Shown here: piece by piece, positions 60,298 through 64,000 of the stretch
Numbering within the stretch: the first letter of the stretch is position 1
Layout of the letters: the number at the start of each line of letters is the position of its first letter
NCBI GenBank assembly: GCA_019636555.1
Contig: JAHBXH010000001.1
Coordinates: 3,568,928 to 3,632,927 of the forward strand
From: Phycisphaeraceae bacterium
Lineage (GTDB): Bacteria > Planctomycetota > Phycisphaerae > Phycisphaerales > UBA1924
DNA: 64,000 nt
Direction of reading: 5' to 3'
Position numbers and translations under genes: made by a program
Notes under the pieces: generated by a model
What the model was told of the DNA's origin: nothing
Database searches by the model: none
What the model saw: the letters and a program-made list of their open reading frames with translations, nothing else

Positions 60298-61433
60298 CGA
60301 CGTTGCCCGCACGGCTTGAACCCCTGGCATTGCCGGCGCCGGATGCCGCCGCACACCGACCGGGTGGCTTGCTTGCCCGATTGTCGGTCCGCTGGTCTCG
60401 TCTCACTCGCCGGGAATTCTGGCCGTGGTGGGTCCTTTACGTTCTTCTGCTTCCCCACTTTGCGCGTCTCGTGTTGCGGCACCGGAGTCTGACCGCGTTC
60501 ACCGCCGCGAACCCTGGAATTCCTCTTGGGGGGCTGGTCGGCGAATCCAAGTGGGACATCCTGCGAAGCCTTCCGCCTGAAGCGATCGTGCCGAGCGCGG
60601 TGCTCGAACCGGAATTGTCGCCACGTTACGGTCATCGCGGCTCGACGCGGCTTCGCGCTCTCGACGATGTCATGTCGGAGCGAGTTTGGCAATATCCGCT
60701 GGTTCTGAAACCGGATGTCGGTGAACGTGGCACGGGCGTCGCGCTTGTTCGCGATCGCGAGGAAGCCACGGCATACCTCGCATCGCATCCCGGCCGTATC
60801 GTCGCGCAAACCTACGACCGCGGTCCGTTTGAGGCAGGCGTCTTCTATTTCAGGCACCCCGGCAAAACAAAGGGGCGGATCTTCTCGATCACAGACAAGA
60901 AGTTCCCCAGCGTGCAGGGCGACGGCGCCTCGACCCTCCGGACGCTGATCTGGAGTCATCCTCGTCTCCGGCTTCAAGCCCGCACCTTGCTGGAACAGCT
61001 CGGTGAGCGCGCCGACTCCGTTCCTGCGGCGGACGAAGTCGTGCCGCTGTCGATCCGGGGCAACCACTGCCGCGGAACGATGTTTCTCGACGGCGCGAAT
61101 CTGATCACGCCGGAGCTCGAAGAAGCGATCGATTCGATTGCGCGCCGGACTCCCGGCTTCTTCTTCGGTCGCTTCGACATTCGCTATTCATGCCCGCGGG
61201 CGTTCGCGCGCGGCCGGGAGTTTCGCGTCGTCGAGTTGAATGGCGTGCTGTCCGAATCAACGAATATTTACGACCCTTCACTCAGCCTGCCTCAAGGCTT
61301 GCGGATTCTCGCCGAACAGTGGACGCTGGCGTTCGCGATCGGTGCGGCGAATACTCGGCAGGGAATTCCGCCCGCTTCCATCCGCCGGATTCTGAGGGCG
61401 CTTCGCGATCACGCGGACCGGCAAACTTCCTGA
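60294..61433 (+). CDS. ATP-grasp-like protein with N-terminal membrane segment
   Basis: The 379-residue protein has an N-terminal segment with one hydrophobic stretch (WPWWVLYVLLLPHFARLVL) and then an ATP-grasp fold: YPLVLKPDVGERGTGVALV (ATP-binding Lys and glycine loop), GRIVAQTYDRGPFEAGVFYF, RIFSITDKKFPSVQGDG, and FGRFDIRYSCP...FRVVELNGVLSE, where Asp, Glu and Asn are the expected Mg ligands. D-Ala-D-Ala-ligase-like carboxylate-amine ligation is the generic reaction; the substrate is not evident. ATGA overlap links it to the NRDE gene, and through that to DinB. Confidence 0.8.
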   Translation: MTTLPARLEPLALPAPDAAAHRPGGLLARLSVRWSRLTRREFWPWWVLYVLLLPHFARLVLRHRSLTAFTAANPGIPLGGLVGESKWDILRSLPPEAIVPSAVLEPELSPRYGHRGSTRLRALDDVMSERVWQYPLVLKPDVGERGTGVALVRDREEATAYLASHPGRIVAQTYDRGPFEAGVFYFRHPGKTKGRIFSITDKKFPSVQGDGASTLRTLIWSHPRLRLQARTLLEQLGERADSVPAADEVVPLSIRGNHCRGTMFLDGANLITPELEEAIDSIARRTPGFFFGRFDIRYSCPRAFARGREFRVVELNGVLSESTNIYDPSLSLPQGLRILAEQWTLAFAIGAANTRQGIPPASIRRILRALRDHADRQTS

Positions 61434-61572
61434 AATTCGGGCGGGTTGTCAACTCGAACCACACACCGGGCTCGCCCGGCATCTCAGTGAAGAGCGCCGC
61501 ACATCGGGCGGCCACGCGAACGTCGTCTCTCCGCACGACCTCGCGCCAATTTGCGGAGTCGGGATCAACTCC

Positions 61573-63294
61573 TTGAACACCAGAACGTACTGCGGCATTC
61601 TCGCCATGTGCTCCGGCGTTGCAGCGGCACCTGCCATAGGTCAAACCTCGATCGGAGGTATCGCGTTTGTCGATCGCGCCGCCCGCAACGAAATCACGCT
61701 CGGAACGATCCGAGGCTCGATCGGCGTCATCGACTTCGATCGCGACGGCTGGTACGACCTCTTCATCGCCGACAACGCCGGATCGCCGAACCGGCTCTTC
61801 CGAAATGCCGCCGATCCGTCCGCTCCCGGCGGGCGCCGCTTTGTCGACGTCACGGTCGCGAGCGGCATCGGCGATGCGGACGGGACCGCGCGCGGCCCGG
61901 GCGGCGTCGTTGTCTTCGATTACAACAACGACGGGTGGAGCGATATCTATCAGATCGGACCCGGCGCCGGCCTGACCGGCGGGCTGCTCTATCGAAACAA
62001 CGGGAATGGAACCTTTACCAATGTCAGCAGCCCATCGGGCGTGCGCCAGACCGACACGAATCCGACCTCGGCCTCTGCCGTCGACTTTGATCATGACGGA
62101 TTCGCCGATCTTCTGGTCACCAACAGCGGATACGGAGGAAAGGCACTGCTCTTTCTTCGCAACAACGGAGACGGAACTTTCTCGAAGAGGAATGACCTTG
62201 TCCCCGTGACCACGTTCAGCGGGATCACCTACGCCCAGGTCTGGTCCGACTACGACCACGATGGCTGGGAAGATGGCTTGGTTCTGTTCAACAACACCGT
62301 GCCGCTGACACTGAAGAATTCATCCGCCGGAGCGGGAAAGCGACGACTGAACGATCAGACCGTTGCATCGGGATTCCGCCATGTCGGACCAGCGCCGATG
62401 GGAATCGCACCCGGAGATTTCAACGGCGACGGGTGGATCGACTTTGCGATCACCGACGCCGTCGTCGGAACGTACTACGAAAACCGCGCCGGAACCCTGA
62501 CCGAAGTCACTCCGTTCCAGACTTTCTTCGGATGGGGCACAACGTTCATCGACGCCAACAACGATGGCTTCCTCGACAACTATCAGGCAGGTTCGTTCAG
62601 CTCGGCGAACGTCGACTTTCTGTTCCGCAACAACGGTAACGGAACGTGGACAAATGCGCGGGCGGCTCTGAACACCACTTCGCTCGCCAGCCAGCAGTGC
62701 GCACGCATCGACTTCGATAACGACGGCTTTGAAGACATTGTCACCGTCAATCCGGGCAACTTCGTGAGCATCTATCACAATGTTTCCGGCGCTCTTCCCG
62801 GCACGGGCAACTGGTTCAACGTGCTCCTCCGTGGCGGCAATGGAATCAATGGCAGCGCTCTGGGTGCCGTCGTCCGATTGACCGCGGGCGGACGCACGCA
62901 GGTGCGCGAGATCGTCGCGGGCTCCAGCTACAGCGCGACCGAGGATCCGCGTGCGCACTTCGGGATCGGGAATGCGAACCAAATCGACTCCATTGAAATC
63001 CTTTGGCCGCGGCGCGGCTCGATCGCGCAGCGCACGCAGCATTTCGAAGGGCCGTTCGCGTCCAACTCGATTCTGACTCTCGTGCCGAATACTTTGTGCC
63101 TGCCGGACCTGAGCGCAGACCGAGTCGTCGATGACGCCGATTTCGTGTTGTTCGCCTCGTCGTACAACTATCTGTTGTGCGATGATCCGGCCCAGCCGGC
63201 AGATTGCCCGGCGGATTTCAACGCCGATGGAGTCGTGGACGATCAGGATTTTTCAATCTTTGCCGCGGCGTACAACGCCTTTGGTTGCGACTGA
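61573..63294 (+). CDS. Secreted FG-GAP/VCBS repeat protein with ASPIC/UnbV domain and GC-type dockerin
   Basis: The 573-residue protein probably starts at TTG 61573 (signal peptide GILAMCSGVAAAPAIGQ); ATG 61606 is an alternative. Repeated FG-GAP-type blades follow, each with an Asp-rich calcium loop: IDFDRDGWYDLFIADN, FDYNNDGWSDIYQ, VDFDHDGFADLLVTNS, GDFNGDGWIDFAITD. Residues 430-500 match ASPIC/UnbV: AVVRLTAGGRTQVREIVAGSSY, then SIEILWPRRG. The C-terminus has the pair CLPDLSADRVVDDADF and CPADFNADGVVDDQDF, a GC-type dockerin. It is the third dockerin-bearing protein in the window. It is a cell-surface structural or binding protein by inference. Confidence 0.85.
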   Translation: MNTRTYCGILAMCSGVAAAPAIGQTSIGGIAFVDRAARNEITLGTIRGSIGVIDFDRDGWYDLFIADNAGSPNRLFRNAADPSAPGGRRFVDVTVASGIGDADGTARGPGGVVVFDYNNDGWSDIYQIGPGAGLTGGLLYRNNGNGTFTNVSSPSGVRQTDTNPTSASAVDFDHDGFADLLVTNSGYGGKALLFLRNNGDGTFSKRNDLVPVTTFSGITYAQVWSDYDHDGWEDGLVLFNNTVPLTLKNSSAGAGKRRLNDQTVASGFRHVGPAPMGIAPGDFNGDGWIDFAITDAVVGTYYENRAGTLTEVTPFQTFFGWGTTFIDANNDGFLDNYQAGSFSSANVDFLFRNNGNGTWTNARAALNTTSLASQQCARIDFDNDGFEDIVTVNPGNFVSIYHNVSGALPGTGNWFNVLLRGGNGINGSALGAVVRLTAGGRTQVREIVAGSSYSATEDPRAHFGIGNANQIDSIEILWPRRGSIAQRTQHFEGPFASNSILTLVPNTLCLPDLSADRVVDDADFVLFASSYNYLLCDDPAQPADCPADFNADGVVDDQDFSIFAAAYNAFGCD

Positions 63295-63298
63295 GCGG

Positions 63299-64000
63299 TT
63301 ACGGCCCTGCGGGCGCCTTCGCCTTGTCGTACCCGTCCGCGACCGGTTGCACAGGGTCGGGCACGGCCCTGCCCGGATCGACCGGAGTTCCGGACGGAAC
63401 GGGCGCGGGCTGTTCGGTCGGCGCGGGAAGTACGGGCGGAGTTTCCTCGGATGGCGCGCGTCCCTTGCGGAAGATTTCGAGAATGCCCGGACCCGGCAGA
63501 TACGGCGCGGGCCCTTCGCGCCCGACTTCTTCGCGCGGCGCGGGCTGATCGGGATCGGGGCGGCCGGGAATGGTCAGGTCTACCCGCGACTGCCCGAGCA
63601 GCGTCCCGGTGGAGAACGCCAGATCAACCTGCGCGATCTCGTAGTCGGTGATGGCGGAAATCTCACTGAACTGCGCTTCGGCCAGCCGCGTTGTTGCGTC
63701 GAGCACGAACACGCTCGTGCTGCTACCGACCGCAAACTGGCGCTGCTCGGCCTGCAGCGCGCGGGTATTCAGAATGACCGACTGTCGCGAAGCGATGACC
63801 CGCTGCCACGCCGCCTCGATCGAATCGATCGAATTCAACACTTCCTGGCGAATCGCCAACTCGCGTGCCTCGCGCGTGCTCAAGCGCTGAAGGCGCGTCA
63901 GAATCGCACGGCGCACCGCCGAACGCGCCGCCTCATTGCCCAGAGGAATCTGTGCCGACAAACCCACCGACCAGTCCGCGTGCTCGAACGACATCGTGTT
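63299..64000 (-). CDS. TolC-family outer-membrane efflux protein, C-terminal part
   Basis: The frame is open to the right edge, so the start lies outside the window. The visible 233 residues have TolC character: WSVGLSAQIPLGNEAARSAVRRA, long helices with heptads (TREARELAIRQEVLNSIDSIEAAWQRVIASRQSV), then ALQAEQRQFAVGSSTSVFVLDA and ISAITDYEIAQVDLAFSTGTLLG, the conserved last outer-membrane protein repeat. A Pro-rich tail of about 80 residues (PDPDQPAPREEV) is unusual for TolC and may be periplasmic. It is convergent with the UnbV/dockerin gene, 4 bp apart. An RND or ABC export partner is probably encoded upstream outside the window. Confidence 0.85.
   Translation of the reverse strand, partial: NTMSFEHADWSVGLSAQIPLGNEAARSAVRRAILTRLQRLSTREARELAIRQEVLNSIDSIEAAWQRVIASRQSVILNTRALQAEQRQFAVGSSTSVFVLDATTRLAEAQFSEISAITDYEIAQVDLAFSTGTLLGQSRVDLTIPGRPDPDQPAPREEVGREGPAPYLPGPGILEIFRKGRAPSEETPPVLPAPTEQPAPVPSGTPVDPGRAVPDPVQPVADGYDKAKAPAGP

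Overview
The window looks like chromosome from a Planctomycetota bacterium, most likely of the Phycisphaerae. It is GC-rich and has several lineage hallmarks. Three proteins carry paired Cys-bounded EF-hand modules of the planctomycete 'GC-type dockerin' kind. An ECF sigma factor of the planctomycete type overlaps a Ser/Thr kinase with TPRs. YHS-domain secreted proteins and an ExbB-ExbD-ExbD set are also present. Assignment is by protein style only; there is no rRNA in the window.

Layout. 1-11586 is mostly housekeeping: the end of an LCAT-like lipase, a Rv2258c-like methyltransferase, thiL, tsaE (with a degenerate YacG-like tail), exbB-exbD-exbD, a divergent Fur-family gene, a GT39-like membrane protein plus a flippase-like protein, glutamine-dependent NAD synthetase, and an unknown barrel-like protein. 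11600-23553 is the accessory region. It holds a 130-bp MITE inserted directly before a hydrolase start codon, tRNA-Ser(UGA), a transposase remnant joined to a 41-bp copy of rhs sequence, and a very large secreted Rhs/YD-repeat gene. The rhs C-terminal part lies in another frame after a G-rich run, ends in a GIY-YIG nuclease-like tip, and is followed 20 bp later by a DUF5076-like gene (candidate immunity). A short accessory gene precedes rhs, and a 64-bp hairpin element with related ends lies upstream.

23554-42000 is rich in ion, osmotic and stress functions: PAC2, DUF2254, universal stress protein, SLC12-type cation-chloride cotransporter, MgtE, trehalase, MscS and ClC. An ECF sigma-kinase pair and a Gly-rich secreted dockerin protein are interleaved. 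A second identical copy of the 130-bp MITE sits exactly in the mgtE stop codon.

42012-51759 is a long minus-strand run with short gaps or overlaps: glucose dehydrogenase, aquaporin, GMC oxidoreductase, VOC protein, Trx/YHS protein, DoxX, GH63 glucosidase, CoaB. From 51984 plus-strand genes follow: a zinc-finger anti-sigma-like protein coupled to a SpoIIE-type phosphatase, a GlcG/HbpS-like protein, a double-YHS lipoprotein, a gluconolactonase-like protein, then a translationally coupled redox module (two tiny membrane proteins, a ferric-reductase/Rieske fusion, a membrane-anchored Cys protein), DinB, NRDE, an ATP-grasp-like protein, and a VCBS/UnbV dockerin protein. The window ends inside a TolC-family gene.

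The most unusual locus is the Rhs toxin system (13366-22922). The IS5-like MITE family, the TsaE-YacG fusion and the Rieske/ferric-reductase module are the next best leads.
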